This document shows, one piece after another, positions 23,701 to 34,660 of a DNA stretch of 60,000 nucleotides. A model generated the notes under the pieces. It was not told the origin of the DNA. It saw nothing but the letters and a program-made list of their open reading frames with translations, and ran no database searches. Numbering within the stretch: the stretch's first letter is position 1; every line of letters begins with the position of its first letter. Source of the DNA: Takakia lepidozioides (taxonomy: Eukaryota > Streptophyta > Takakiopsida > Takakiales > Takakiaceae); contig CM060734.1 of assembly GCA_030704615.1 (NCBI GenBank), positions 40,256,042-40,316,041 on the forward strand, written 5' to 3'. The translations under genes and the position numbers were made by a program.

Positions 23701-25044
23701 GGTGGAAACCTGATGGTTGTGGAGTGATGTGAGAGAATTGCAGGCGAACCCAGCACATTTGTTGCATGTGCCTGTAGTTCCCTTGGGGCTATTGATGACT
23801 GCCGTTCAGCATTTGGTGTCAGAGCCACCCTATGCACTTGCCTGGCTGGGATACCATGTGTCTGCTCGCAAACAGATGGACCCTTCTCTATTTAAAAAGC
23901 TTGTGCTTAGTAATTTTTGTGAGTGCCCCATCCTCTGTTGACCATATTGCTTGATTCAAAATGAGGGGCTCAGTCAGGACATCTCATATGATTCTGGTTG
24001 GTTGTCCATGAAATCATTCAGTGGCAAATTTTTCAGATGAAAGAGTTGAAAACAATGGAAGTATCCATAGTTGTGGGTACACACTGGACATCTGCTTGCA
24101 GTGTCGCTGTACTGCAGAAATGTATTATTGTTGGCAAGTTGTTGTTTTATCTTTTGTTGGGAATGAAGAGGTTCTGCTGTATGATTTTAGATTCGAAACT
24201 CAACAAGTAACTCTAATTCCCTATGCTTGTCACCTTGTTTCACGTTTATTCTATTGCCACGTTAAAAAATGACTGTACCTTCTAACTTGAGTTTATACAA
24301 TGGTTGTTATCATAGGTAACATTCCTATGAAGTTGTTGCTGCAATTAGCCACAGTTTTTCAGCCTGGAGGCTTAAGAAACCGTGATGGGACAGTGGTATA
24401 CAAAGAAAGGATTCGAAACTCGACAGTGCCAGTGCTTGCTATTGCTGGCGACCATGATATGATATGCCCTCCTCCAGCGGTTGTTGGTAAGGTTCTTAAG
24501 CTGTTAGACCAGAGTTTTGTCTTACAACTGGACTGTTTGCAGCTGCATGTCATTCTTGGTCAGGATTGTGATAGGTTCGATCCAAGTAACATAGCTTGTT
24601 GAGTAGCTAAAGCTTGTGTGCAGATCCTGACGATTCCTGATATGGTTGCTCTATTTTGTGGTGCTGTCCTCAGATACAGTGAAGGACTTCCCTGAGGGTG
24701 TTGCTACCTTTAAAGTGTTTGGAGGTCAAGATGGTCATCATTACAGCCACTATGACCTTCTTTGTGGTCGTTGGGTATGAGACTTATCACCTAACAGTTT
24801 GTCTTCATGGTTGTGGACAAAGGAAAAGTGTGGTAAAGCTTGTGTAGGTAAACCTTGAAATTTTCCAAAAGGGTGAACCCAAATTGGTGGCATTCAATAA
24901 TGTCTTTAAGATCCTATGAAGTTACAGGACATCTGTATTTAAGCAAATCTTTTCTTTTCTGTGCAGGCAAAGCAAGAAGTGTTTCCAGCTATCCTCAATT
25001 TTCTTGAGAAGTGTGATGGCCCCAATTCTAAATCCGATGAGTAA
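17783..25044 (+). CDS. Alpha/beta hydrolase, organelle-targeted, 11 exons
   Basis: Exons: 17,783-18,268; 19,083-19,160; 19,384-19,779; 20,156-20,326; 20,788-20,892; 21,336-21,438; 23,068-23,156; 23,744-23,918; 24,316-24,486; 24,674-24,774; 24,967-25,044. Phases join without a break to give 650 residues. The protein matches the plant family that includes Arabidopsis At1g15060 and At1g73750. The basic, Ser/Arg-rich first 70 residues look like a transit peptide. Further along are HYVPIPGTDWRLALWRYLP, SGIGTNAFCFDLDP, ARYMSGAGFDTWILEVRG, then a helical insert and KYDWDFDSYLEEDVP. The nucleophile elbow is GHSLGG (Ser about 433), the acid lies in AIAGDHD (about 580-582), and the His is in DGHHYSHYD (about 614-617). 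The substrate is unknown. Intron 4 begins with GC instead of GT. Introns are long and carry SINE-like insertions. Confidence 0.92.
20465..20560 (-). repeat. tRNA-related SINE-like head in hydrolase intron 4
   Basis: The minus strand has an A-box-like CAACTGGTTGGTAT and, about 45 bases on, a B-box GGGGTTCAGACCC, the internal RNA polymerase III promoter of tRNA-derived elements. There is no cloverleaf. It is probably a SINE head. Confidence 0.45.
23515..23585 (-). repeat. tRNA-like/SINE-like segment in hydrolase intron 7
   Basis: The minus strand reads AGTGGTCAGCAC (A-box-like) and then TGTTCAAATCCACA (B-box-like) about 25 bases later. The acceptor stem is not complete, so it is not a working tRNA. 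A tRNA-derived SINE fragment is the best guess. Confidence 0.35.
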
Positions 25045-26109
25045 GTCGCATCATTTTCAAGAAACCAGTGACATCTGATCTTTCTCCCTTATAGGCGATG
25101 TATTGGGACCCTGGAACCGACTTTCCTAGACCGTGAATCCCTTTATTGACCACTACATGAAGTTATTCTCCATCAAGGTGGACATGCCTTGGATGAAGAC
25201 TACTAGTAATTGAGGAGTATGTAACTTGGAGCAGTACACCAAAGATATGTTGTTAGCCTGAAAGCTGTCTGTTCACAACCTACAATAGTTTGCACTTCGT
25301 ACATGTGCTCATTCCAGTTGCTCTTGTGAGAATTTTGTTGGACTCTGCTTCGCTCCGGAATTTCCTCTGAACTAAACCCTCGGCCTTTAACATAGTATAC
25401 TTGAATATTGAAAGAAGCTGTCAAGGTTGAGTCATTGAGCTAGCAATATGTTGAAATCGTACTAAATTAAACTTGTGCACAATGTTCTAGATACAATTGG
25501 TGTATTGAATCAATGTGCTGGATCTACAGTCTACTGCGTGTGTCCAATAAGTTGATGGTCAAAATCACTACATGCTCACTTCGAGGTGAGCACAATTGCC
25601 ATATTACAATGCCTTTCAAGTTGAACAGCTATCATATCGAAATCGAGAGCTGCATGGCGCAGCCCATCCTGGGGCCAGCTGAGCTCAATGATGCCAGCAA
25701 AAACAGAGGCAGGAAGTAAAAAGCGCGAGAGGATGGCAAGGAAGGAAGTGGTGCGGAGGCAGGAAACCAACTAAGTTTCCCCGCGGTTGGTGCGAAAGAC
25801 TGACTTAAACATCAGTCATGACTACTATACTGTTATCCGCGACTTGAGAATCCAGTATCGCTCTTGGTAAACATGAACCCAAACCTCTGAGAAACCCGGA
25901 AAACCTGGAGGAGTGCCAGTCAAATGCAACCTTGGAAACCAGCTGATGCATATACTGAAGTGGAGTTTTCATATGAAAACAGTGTAGGGGAGTTTAGCAA
26001 TGACAGAGGTTCGAGCTCCTGATTTTATACATGTATGCCGGCATATCTGTACATGACAGCTCAACCGAGACGTTGATTCCGGTTGGAATATCAGTGATGG
26101 TGAAAGGCC
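25045..26109. other. Intergenic stretch between convergent genes
   Basis: This is the 3' flank of the hydrolase (+) and of ProRS (-). No domain is recognised in its short open frames. Confidence 0.6.
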
Positions 26110-27855
26110 CTAGTAAGACTTAGCAAAAATAGCAACATCCATGGCCTGCTGCCCAGTCATGAAACAAAGGTTGGAGTGGGGAGGTTGCTCAAATGGGAAG
26201 CAACGGATGGTGGCCCCAGTCTCCTCCTTCACTCTTGCCTCATCAGCATCGCTGCCAGCCCATGGACCCCGACCCCACTTCCCCTCTGCAATGGCTCCCT
26301 TCAGCTCCTCGTAAGACCCCACATCCACAATGTTGCTATCCAGAAACACTCTGGCTCTTTCCAACAAACTCTCTTGGATTTCTTCCAACCGTTTCTTCAC
26401 ATACTCGGGCAAACTCGCAGCTTCCATGGGCACTCCCAGATCCTTCCCCTCCTTGCCGGGCATGTCTCTCCTGGCAACAACGACAACATTCTTGGCTACG
26501 TCTCTAGGACCAATCTCGATTCTGAGTGGTACACCCTTCATCTCCCAGAAGTTGAACTTCCACCCTGGTGTCTTTTGTTCCGAAGCATCCAGCTTCACTC
26601 GCAATCCCGCTGCTGCAAGCATCTTCTGAACTAGTGATGACGCTGCCAGTACCCCGTCTCTCTCTTCCGCTTTCTTCCAAATCGGAACGATGACGACCTG
26701 GATGGGAGCAACTCTTGGAGGAAGCATGAGTCCAGTGTCGTCGCCATGAGTCATAATAATGCCTCCTACCATGCGTGTGCTCATGCCCCAAGATGTCTGC
26801 CACACATACTGCAGCTCTCCTTTCTCGTCGGTGTATTGGGTACCGAATGCACGAGCAAAATTCTGACCAAGATTATGACTGGTGCCTGCCTGGAGAGCCC
26901 GGCGGTCTCCCATCATCGCCTCAATTGTGTAAGTGCAAGCAGCGCCTGCAAACGTCTCTGTCCTCGACTTGCGGCCTACTACAACAGGAATGGCTGCTTC
27001 CTCAACTGCAAATGTTCGATACACCTCTATCATTTGAAGGGCCTCCTCTTCAGCCTCCTCTGGTGTTGTATGAGCTGTGTGACCTTCTTGCCAAAGGAAC
27101 TCCAGAGTCCTAATAAACGGCCGTGTACGCATTTCCCATCTGTGCACATTTGCCCACTGGTTTACTAGTATAGGAAGATCTCTGTGGCTCTGCACCCACT
27201 GAGAAAACATGTGGTTTACAATGGTCTCACTCGTTGGCCGCACCACTAGCCTCTCTTCAAGCTCTTTCCCGCCCCCAATGGTTACCAGCGCAAGCTCTGG
27301 ACTGAAACCCTCTACATGACTCGCCTCCTTCTCGATGAAAGAGTAAGGAATGAGCTGGGGGAAGTACATGTTGGAGTGGCCAGTCTCCTTGAACTTGGCA
27401 TCCAACCATCCCTGAATAAATTCCCAGATTGCATAACCGTAAGGACGGATCACCATGGTGCCCCTAACAGGCCCATAATCAGCAAGCTCAGCTGCATCAA
27501 TCACATCCAAGTACCATCTACTGAAATCCTGACCACGCGGGGTTACTCCTAAATTCTTTTCCTTCCTCTGTTTCGGAATCTCCTTTGCAGCCTCCGCAGA
27601 AGCCTTTGTAAACTCCACCGCAGGCCCATCTTCCCGCTCCTGAGTCTGCGTGACTGCGCTCCTGATGAGAAGACCCCTATGCTTCACAAAACCTGCATTC
27701 TCACTCAAAAAACAACATGAATTCGCTACACTTTTCCCTTTCGATTTCCCGGCAGAAGAAGGAATGGAGAGAGTCCGAAGGATGGTAGCACGCGATGCGG
27801 CAACGACAGAGGACACGCCCACCATGCCCGGCAGCCTCACTGCAGCTTGGCCCAT
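26110..27855 (-). CDS. PRORS1: Organellar prolyl-tRNA synthetase (intron-free)
   Basis: A single uninterrupted frame of 581 residues for a class II aminoacyl-tRNA synthetase that charges tRNA-Pro with proline. Residues 1 to about 85 are rich in Ser, Ala and Arg and resemble a dual chloroplast/mitochondrial transit peptide, as in Arabidopsis PRORS1 (OVA6). The body starts TPRGQDFSRWYLDVIDAAEL. Motif 1 covers RPYGYAIWEFIQGWLDAKF, motif 2 RPTSETIVNHMFSQW to RTLEFLWQEGHTAH, and motif 3 TSWGMSTRMVGGIIMTHGDD. The anticodon-binding and C-terminal zinc-type domains follow, ending FAKSY. No catalytic residue appears lost. Other plants have several introns in this gene, so a full-length copy without introns is notable. 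No poly(A) tract or target duplication was seen. Confidence 0.95.
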   Translation of the reverse strand: MGQAAVRLPGMVGVSSVVAASRATILRTLSIPSSAGKSKGKSVANSCCFLSENAGFVKHRGLLIRSAVTQTQEREDGPAVEFTKASAEAAKEIPKQRKEKNLGVTPRGQDFSRWYLDVIDAAELADYGPVRGTMVIRPYGYAIWEFIQGWLDAKFKETGHSNMYFPQLIPYSFIEKEASHVEGFSPELALVTIGGGKELEERLVVRPTSETIVNHMFSQWVQSHRDLPILVNQWANVHRWEMRTRPFIRTLEFLWQEGHTAHTTPEEAEEEALQMIEVYRTFAVEEAAIPVVVGRKSRTETFAGAACTYTIEAMMGDRRALQAGTSHNLGQNFARAFGTQYTDEKGELQYVWQTSWGMSTRMVGGIIMTHGDDTGLMLPPRVAPIQVVIVPIWKKAEERDGVLAASSLVQKMLAAAGLRVKLDASEQKTPGWKFNFWEMKGVPLRIEIGPRDVAKNVVVVARRDMPGKEGKDLGVPMEAASLPEYVKKRLEEIQESLLERARVFLDSNIVDVGSYEELKGAIAEGKWGRGPWAGSDADEARVKEETGATIRCFPFEQPPHSNLCFMTGQQAMDVAIFAKSY

Positions 27856-27949
27856 CGCAGCCTCTTGGCCGCTAGAGCTGGATGACGATGACCTCCTATC
27901 GCCGGTGGCTGACTACCTTCCTCCCTTCGAGACCAGTGCCCTGATAGCC

Positions 27950-28715
27950 AGGTACATGATACGTGACTCTACACACATCCAACATGGAGCCAGTTACATG
28001 ATACGTGACTCTACACACATCCAACATGGAGCCAGTTACATGATACGTGGTTTTATAAACTACATTCAACATGAAGCCAGGTACATGATACGTGACTCTA
28101 CACACATCCAACATGGAACCAGATACATGATACGTGGTTTTATAAACTACATGACATGAAACCAAGTACATGATACGTGACTCTACACACATCCAACATG
28201 GAGCCAGATACATGATACGTGGTTTTATAAACTACATTCAACATGAATCCAGGTACATGATACGTCACTCTACACACATCCAACATGGAGCCAGATACAT
28301 GATACGTGGTTTTATAAACTACATAACATGAAGCCAGGTACATGATACATGACTCTACACACATCCAACATGGAGCCAGATACATGATACGTGGTTTTAT
28401 AAACTACATTCAACATGAAGCCATGTACATGATACATGACTCTACACACATCCAACATGGAGCCAGATACATGAAACGTGGTTTTATAAACTACATAACA
28501 TGAAGCCAAGTACATGATACATGACTCTACACACATCCAATAGGGAGCCAGTTACATGATACGTGACTCTAGAAACATCCAACATGGAGCCAGATACATG
28601 ATACATGGTTTTATAAACTACAATCAACATGAAGCCAGGTACATGATACGTGATTGTACACACATCCAATATGGAGCCAGTTACATGATATATGACACTA
28701 CAGCACACATCCAAC
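27950..28715. repeat. Minisatellite with two alternating unit types (42/45 bp)
   Basis: A head-to-tail array near the 5' end of ProRS. Unit A is ACATGATACGTGACTCTACA plus CACATCCAACATGGAGCCAG and two bases. Unit B starts ACATGATACGTGGTTTTATA and ends TTCAACATGAAGCCAGGT, sometimes shortened by a few bases. After two A units at the start, A and B alternate for most of the array, giving a higher-order period of about 84-87 bp. The array begins about 95 bases upstream of the ProRS ATG, so it lies in the expected promoter or leader. Confidence 0.95.
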
Positions 28716-28753
28716 ACGAGACAAACCAAATACACATAACATACATGAAATTA

Positions 28754-29202
28754 GGGCGATACCACGGCAAGAGGGGAAACGGCACTCAATTGGCCGCTCT
28801 GCCCACCACAGTAGCGGCTGCTGCCGGCGGAGAGGTGTTGACATAGGTCCGACTTGCACCAACATGTCACATTACTGTGAATTAGGATTTCCAGGCGGTG
28901 TCCCTTGGAAATCCACAATTTTAGGAAGACATTTTGTCATGACGCGATGATTCTCCCACCATCGCCAAGCTGGTCTCTCCGACCCGTCGTGCAATGGTCT
29001 CTCCTACCAATTCTTTTGACGTTATGTCAATCAAGCCGTTGAGCTTAAATACATTGAAGTCAGGTCGTCGCTCTTGCGCTTATGCTATAGTGTGGTAGCA
29101 AATTCATTGCCACTTGGTGACATGGACCTATATCATCCAACAATCCCTAGCCTACACTGTCCACGTCAGTGCCGTTGGTGTGCCGCTACTGTGGTATCGC
29201 CC
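28754..29202. mobile_element. MITE with GGGCGATACCAC termini and TTA target duplication
   Basis: A 449-bp element bounded by perfect 12-bp inverted repeats, GGGCGATACCAC at the left and GTGGTATCGCCC at the right, each flanked by TTA (28,751-28,753 and 29,203-29,205). A TTA duplication with a G-rich terminus is typical of PIF/Harbinger-type (Tourist-like) MITEs. An internal palindrome, GGATTTCCA...TGGAAATCC (28,885-28,914), recurs in the related element at 47,699. It has no coding capacity. Confidence 0.8.
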
Positions 29203-29549
29203 TTAGACATACATATCTAATATTATCGGCTGATTCCTCTTCTTCTTTGTATCTAACATTAAACATGGTAGGTACACAACACATGAAATAGTTACATGCA
29301 TGCTATCAACTATCAACCAACCAAAAGGTGGGCAATTATGTCAGGTTATCACTATCAGAACTCGAAAGCATTTGTCAAGTTATTTTACCACTAGTGTGAA
29401 ACTAGCTAGGAAATAGCTAGCTTTTACATATTGACATTTGGGATTGGCCCAAGTGTCAATCCAAGGGTCAAGGCAGATTTAGGCCCTGGAGTGGTTATCT
29501 TCACGGCAAACGCGAGAGGCTCATCTTTCTCGAGTTGAGCCTCATCGCG

Positions 29550-30840
29550 TCTAGCTATGGCACCGTAGTGTGGATTCCCCATGGCGTGGGATGCACTTGG
29601 CTTGACTTGTATTTGAGTGATGAGGTTATATATGCATGAGTTTATGTTTCACCTTTGTGAGCTCGCATGAGCTTGTGCTTGTATTCTTCTTCTTTATCAC
29701 TCGAGAAAGATGAGCTCGTATCTGTGAGTGCCAGATACGAGTTAGTTGTAGCACTTATGGTTTTTGCTTAAGAATGAAAGAAACCAGGTTGTTATGCAAG
29801 GAGCACCGTGGAGCTCTTGGTTGTTAGAAGTGGAGGCGATGTGGGTTACGAGGTGGTAGACCTTGGCATTCGATCTTTAGCTTCAGAGATGAAAGCACCA
29901 TGCTGTAGGTAATTCGAGAGCACCTTGATGGTTTCAGATTGTGTACATGCATGAGCAAGCACGATTGGGAAGAGGACCAGTCAAGAGCAGGTTATAGTGG
30001 CTTTGGTGGCAAAGCTGAGAATTGGACTTGGGAATGCGAGCTTTTATTGTGTGAAGGATTGCAAGACCAAGCGAAAAGGCTGATTTGGCTTGGGGCAAAT
30101 CAGTGCACTTTGTGGAGTATGTTGAGATTGGGTTTCAATCTCGAGCTTCAGCATTGAGAAGGCTTTTGTCATGGCAAAAGCAGGGCTGGAACAGGAGCTA
30201 AGAGGTGCGGCAAGGCCATGGAATGTGCACCTAGGGTTTCAGAGCTTGGAAGAAGAGCTCTTGCACCACAAGAGGAGTGTCTTGTGGCTGGAAATGTAAG
30301 CCTTAGGGTTTCAGGAGCTTGGCAAGGGCTGTGGAGTGCTTAGTCTTGTCTTAGAGAGCATCAAGGAGCTAAGGAGCCAAGATAGGGGGCTGATACCTCT
30401 TATGTGAAGAGGTTGCATGTGTGGAGCATGTATTCAGCTCATTGTAAGGGGCTGATTTGCTCTTATGTGACAGTCCGACACTTGTAGAGCGTGTTCTGAG
30501 TTGGGGTTTCAACCTCAAGCCTAGATAGAGCATGGTTCTTGAAGTGGCAGATGTAGGGGGCTGGAATAGGCTCTAAGACAGATGTTATGGCCAAGGGAAA
30601 CGCTTGAATGAGTGCTCAGGGCTGGAAACCAGCAAGGCTTGGTTGTTTGCCATTGAGTTTAGTGGCGTGTTTGGGGAGTCTAAGTGAGAAAGAAGGCTTG
30701 GTTTGTGGCAACCATCTTCCTCATGGCTTAGGGCTACTATTGGTGGTGTGTGGGAGCCGAAAGAGCAAGAATACCTTGCTGATTTCTTCACAGCCGCCAT
30801 AGCTCGGTGCAAAGAAGCCTAGAGTCCAAGAGACACAAAC
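29550..30840 (+). other. Retroelement leader/terminal region
   Basis: No protein gene is recognised. Much of this block (about 29,550-30,440) is absent from copy 1. It presumably contains the long terminal repeat or its remains and the untranslated leader, but no second repeat was found to set its borders. Confidence 0.5.
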
Positions 30841-30869
30841 CCTAGCTTGGCGTGGCTAAACCCCTTGGA

Positions 30870-31560
30870 GTGAGTGGCCTCTGGGGCTGTGACGGGCTGT
30901 GACAGGATGTGCCCTGTGACCTGTGTAGGGTTGTGACAGGCTGTGCCATGTGGCCTGTGGGGCTGTGACGGGCTGTGAGGGGCTCTGACAGGTTGTGCCC
31001 TGTGGCCTGTGGGGCTGTGACGGGCTGTGAGGGGCTCTGACAGGCTGTGGCGGGCTGTGACATGTTGTGCGGCCTGTGGGGCTGTGACGGGCTGTGAGGG
31101 GCTATGGCCTTTGGGGCTGTGACCCCTGTGACCTGTGTAGGGCTGTGACAGGCTGTGGCGGGCTGGGACAGGCTGTGCCCTGTGGCCTGTGGGGCTGTGA
31201 CGGGCTGTGAGGAGCTGTGACGGGCTGTGGCCTTTGGGGCTGTGACACTGTGACCTTTGTAGGGCTGTGACGGGCTGTGAGGAGCTGTGACGGGCTGTGG
31301 CCTTTGGGGCTGTGACACTGTGACCTTTGTAGGGCTGTGACAGGCTGTGCCTGTGGCCTTTGGGGTTGTGATGGGCTGTGACAGGCTGTGACCTGTGGCC
31401 GTGGGGGCTGTGACAGGCTGTGACATGTGGCCGTGGGGTTGTGATGGGTTGTGGCCTGTGTGGGGCTGTGACGGCTGTGACAAGTGATCTGTGTGGGCCT
31501 GTGCTGGTCTGTGGTGGCCCGTGTTGACCTGTGGACGACCTGTGCTGACTCGTAGAGGCA
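30870..31560 (+). repeat. Leader tandem repeat of the retroelement (copy 2)
   Basis: Imperfect tandem units such as GGGCTGTGACGGGCTGTG and CCTGTGGCCTGTGGGGCTGT fill about 690 bases. It mirrors 3,640-4,205. Long antisense frames across it are repeat artefacts. Confidence 0.9.
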
Positions 31561-32219
31561 CTGGTGGACTGCCTAAGGACAGGCATGTGGTCTTGAAGGC
31601 CGAATTTTGAAGCTCGTGGACGGCGGTTTGAGGAGTATCTTCATGATATTCCCATGGTCATGCAAGTGAGGGAAGAGAGGAGAGGAAGAGTGTTTGGCAT
31701 GAGGGCATGTTGGGGTTAGGCATTGCTTTAGCTTCTCTTCCTCGTAGTTTCCACCCTCTCATTAGGCCAAGACCTTTCCGTAGGTGGAGGCAAGAGTCAG
31801 TCTGGGTTTGGGCTGGGGTGTCCTTGCACGAGCAACACCGTGGAGTTGTTTTTGGTGTGGGGGAGTTGTCGTTCTGATTTCTTGTGTTTGGATCCCCTCC
31901 ATACCTGCATGCTTGACTGTGCGTCATGCTAGTTTTGTGTGGGCGCTTGTTTTTATAGGTGATTGGTCCGGATTTGATCACCGGCCAGTCCTAGAGCATG
32001 CTGTCGATGGTGAGGCTAGGGTGATGACCAGCCAGACCATCATTGTTTCTCCTGTGGTGAGATTGGAGGCGATGACCAGCCAACCATAGGAGTGCTTGCG
32101 GTGGATGCAGGTACAGGTGTAGGCTATGTTAGGAACTTAGTATTCCAAACCATAAGCCGCAACAGGTTCTCTACCCGGTTACCTTGTGGAGAGGGGGTTA
32201 GGGACATGTTCATGATCGG

Positions 32220-33608
32220 TTGAGTGTCAACACGGAGGTGCCACTAGTTGCTGGGGACAGTGCCAGTTCGAGCACTAGCAATACTAATGGGTACACGAGA
32301 CAAGGTGTGCGGTTTAGGCCACCTTCACCTCCTGTGTTTTTAACGGAAGGTTCTGATTCGGATTGTGAATCAGGAGGACTCATACCGGCGGTGTAAGTTG
32401 TTTCCTTGCCATTGCTGTGGGACACAATGGAGGAGATGTATGGAGCTACCAAGGGGCCACGAAGGTACTCTAGGGCGGTGGGCACCATCGAGTTGGATGA
32501 TTTTATCCAAGAGTTTGATAGTTGGTGTGATTTGCAGCAAATGCGCAATCCACAACTATTTACGCCTTTCATGGCATGGAAGGGGCTGTTTCAGCACCTT
32601 GAGGGGCCGCCTATGGATGATTACCATGAGTTCAGGCGGGGGCATGAGGTTGAGATCGAGGAGTGGAGGATGTACTGGTCACCCGACTATGTCTCCATCA
32701 CTAGGGGCACTAGAGTCACGAGGGCAGTGGCTACACCTGCCGCTGCACCGGCAGCTTCAGCAAACAGCAGTGGTACTAGTAGGACTGGTGGTACTGTAGT
32801 TACGATGTCCATCCAAGCCACTACCGCACCAGCACCAGTACTCGTGCCTGCCTTCAACCCTGTTGTGGAGTTCTTCGAAGAGTTGAGAGGGAACTACCAA
32901 GGGGTGAGGACAGAGAAGTTGCGGAGCTTGCAAGAGTTTCAACGGAAGCCTACTGAGAGCTTGAGGGAGGCTTTCACTCGCATGAGGCGCTTGATAAATG
33001 TAACCCAAGGGGTTACGGAAGCTCAGGCAATCCAATTTTGGTATGGGATATTGGACAAGGAGTTGAGGAGAAGGGTGCGGGATGCAACTCTCCTACAAGC
33101 GGCCCAACCCACCTTAACAAATGTGTTTTTGCTGGCAGAGCAGATAGAGCTCAACATGGTGGAGGAACGAGTGGTCATGGTGGGATTTGCTAAGGAGACA
33201 CCACTGGGTAGTGGTGCTCATAGCCAACCACTACCTCAATGTGCTCAAGGCAACAAGGGGGCTCAGATGAAGCTCAGGGAAGGGCAGAGAGGACCTCAGA
33301 TGCATGGGTCTCTCCCTTCATTTGCAGGCCAACAACGGGCGGATGTGGTGTGTTGGACATGTGGAGGACCCCACGTCAAGAAGGATTGTCCAGAGGGAGG
33401 CAAAGGGCCGGCACATGCACAGCCTGCACAGTTGCAGTGTGGGCATTGTGGTAAGCACGGGCATGGAGAGGCCCAATGTTATGGTTTGCATCCCGAGTTG
33501 CGCCCAGGCCAGTTCCAAGGGAACAATGGTGGCCGGGGGCGAGGGGGAGCAGCCCAAAGAGAACGAGGTGGCCAGGCACGGGGGGTAGGCCAAGGGCAAG
33601 CTCAATAA
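32220..33608 (+). pseudogene. Gag polyprotein with retrotransposon gag core and CCHC knuckles
   Basis: The frame carries an N-terminal region (ELDDFIQEFDSWCDLQQMRN), then a retrotransposon gag core (VVEFFEELRGNYQG ... RMRRLINVTQGVTEAQAIQFW ... ELRRRVRDATL), then two zinc knuckles, CWTCGGPHVKKDC and CGHCGKHGHGEAQC, and a Gly/Arg/Gln-rich tail. Gag packages element RNA; the knuckles bind nucleic acid. A TAA at 32,394-32,396 replaces the CAA present in copy 1. A second TAA ends the frame at 33,606-33,608, although the same frame continues open beyond it. The start codon is not clear. Confidence 0.88.
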
Positions 33609-33644
33609 GGCCAAAGACACGGAGGTCAGGGTGTTGACCAAGGC

Positions 33645-34660
33645 ATGGCCAACCGGCTTCAACAGCTAGAGCAGAGGCTCGCTGCCATGGCTACAGCTCA
33701 GGTGGTACCGGCTCCAAGGCCGGATGGTCCACCTCCTGCTCCTGAGGGAGGAGATATGGGAGGCATGGGATTCATGTGCAGGGCAGCACTACCACTAGTG
33801 CAGGTAGAGTCTGCTGCAGCCGTGACTCAAGGAGCAGCACGAGTTCCTGAGCCGCGAGGTGCAGAGGTGGAGTTGGATCCACAGCGTGGGGAGGCAAGCC
33901 GTCAGGCTAGGCTTCCTCAGTCATTCACATTGGCGGAGACAGTGTCGACGCCATCCATGGCACCTAGTTCTCGCTCGACTGTTACCGAGGCGGAGATTAC
34001 TATGCCATTGGGGAGAGCTACACGGGTAGCACCACTATCTAGTGTAGCCAAGGCTACGGCAGCTAGTGTGCTGCTGGGGGCGGCCACAGCTGTGTGCCAG
34101 GCTCCATTGTTCTCGGCTACCATGATTGCGACGTCGGGGGTAAGACCAGCTGAGGTGTTCAGGCTGGTAGGGTCAAGACTGCCACGGCGGCGCCATGGCA
34201 AGCTGCAGCTGTCAGGTTGATGGAGCTGCCAGCTAGGCCAGCCATTGAGCGCGCCATGGTGACACCTGGAGTTGTCATGTTAGACAACTAGGATGGCATT
34301 TTCTGTTTGAGTGGACCGGCACGCAAGAGGTACCGGCCATTGCGGGTCTTGTTGGACTCGGGCTCAGCCATTGATGCTGGGCAGAGCTACTATTGTAGGC
34401 TTGGGCCTCACGGAGACGGATATGGAGCCTTGTCATTTCCAAATACAGACGTCTCTGGGAGGATCGGAGCAGGCTCGGGGCATGACACGGCGTGAGTTGG
34501 CTATCAGACTACAGCCGGATCATCCTACAGATGGCTCAGTGATAAGAGCCAAGACCATTGTGACAGACGCGGTCTCGTACGATGTCTTTGTTGGTGGGAT
34601 GGTGTTGTACCCCATGGGCTTCACCCTGGATTTTTGGGAGGAGTCAGCTTCCTATAGGCC
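33645..34660 (+). pseudogene. Linker and aspartic protease region
   Basis: This continues the gag frame after the TAA. A coil-like start (MANRLQQLEQRLAAMATAQ) is followed by a low-complexity Ala/Pro/Thr linker up to a stop at 34,218-34,220. The retropepsin core LLDSGSA (about 34,349-34,370) is in another frame, and its continuation QPLMLGRATIVGLGLTETD and YDVFVGGMVLYPMGFTLDFW is back in the frame that leads into the methyltransferase. A small indel inside the DSG segment therefore breaks the protease. A DSG core with a downstream VGG is usual for gypsy proteases, which cleave the polyprotein. Confidence 0.75.

Noticed and set aside
27950-28715. CRISPR-like array
   Set aside because: Units are contiguous, of two alternating types, without unique spacers, and in a plant nuclear genome. 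It is a minisatellite.
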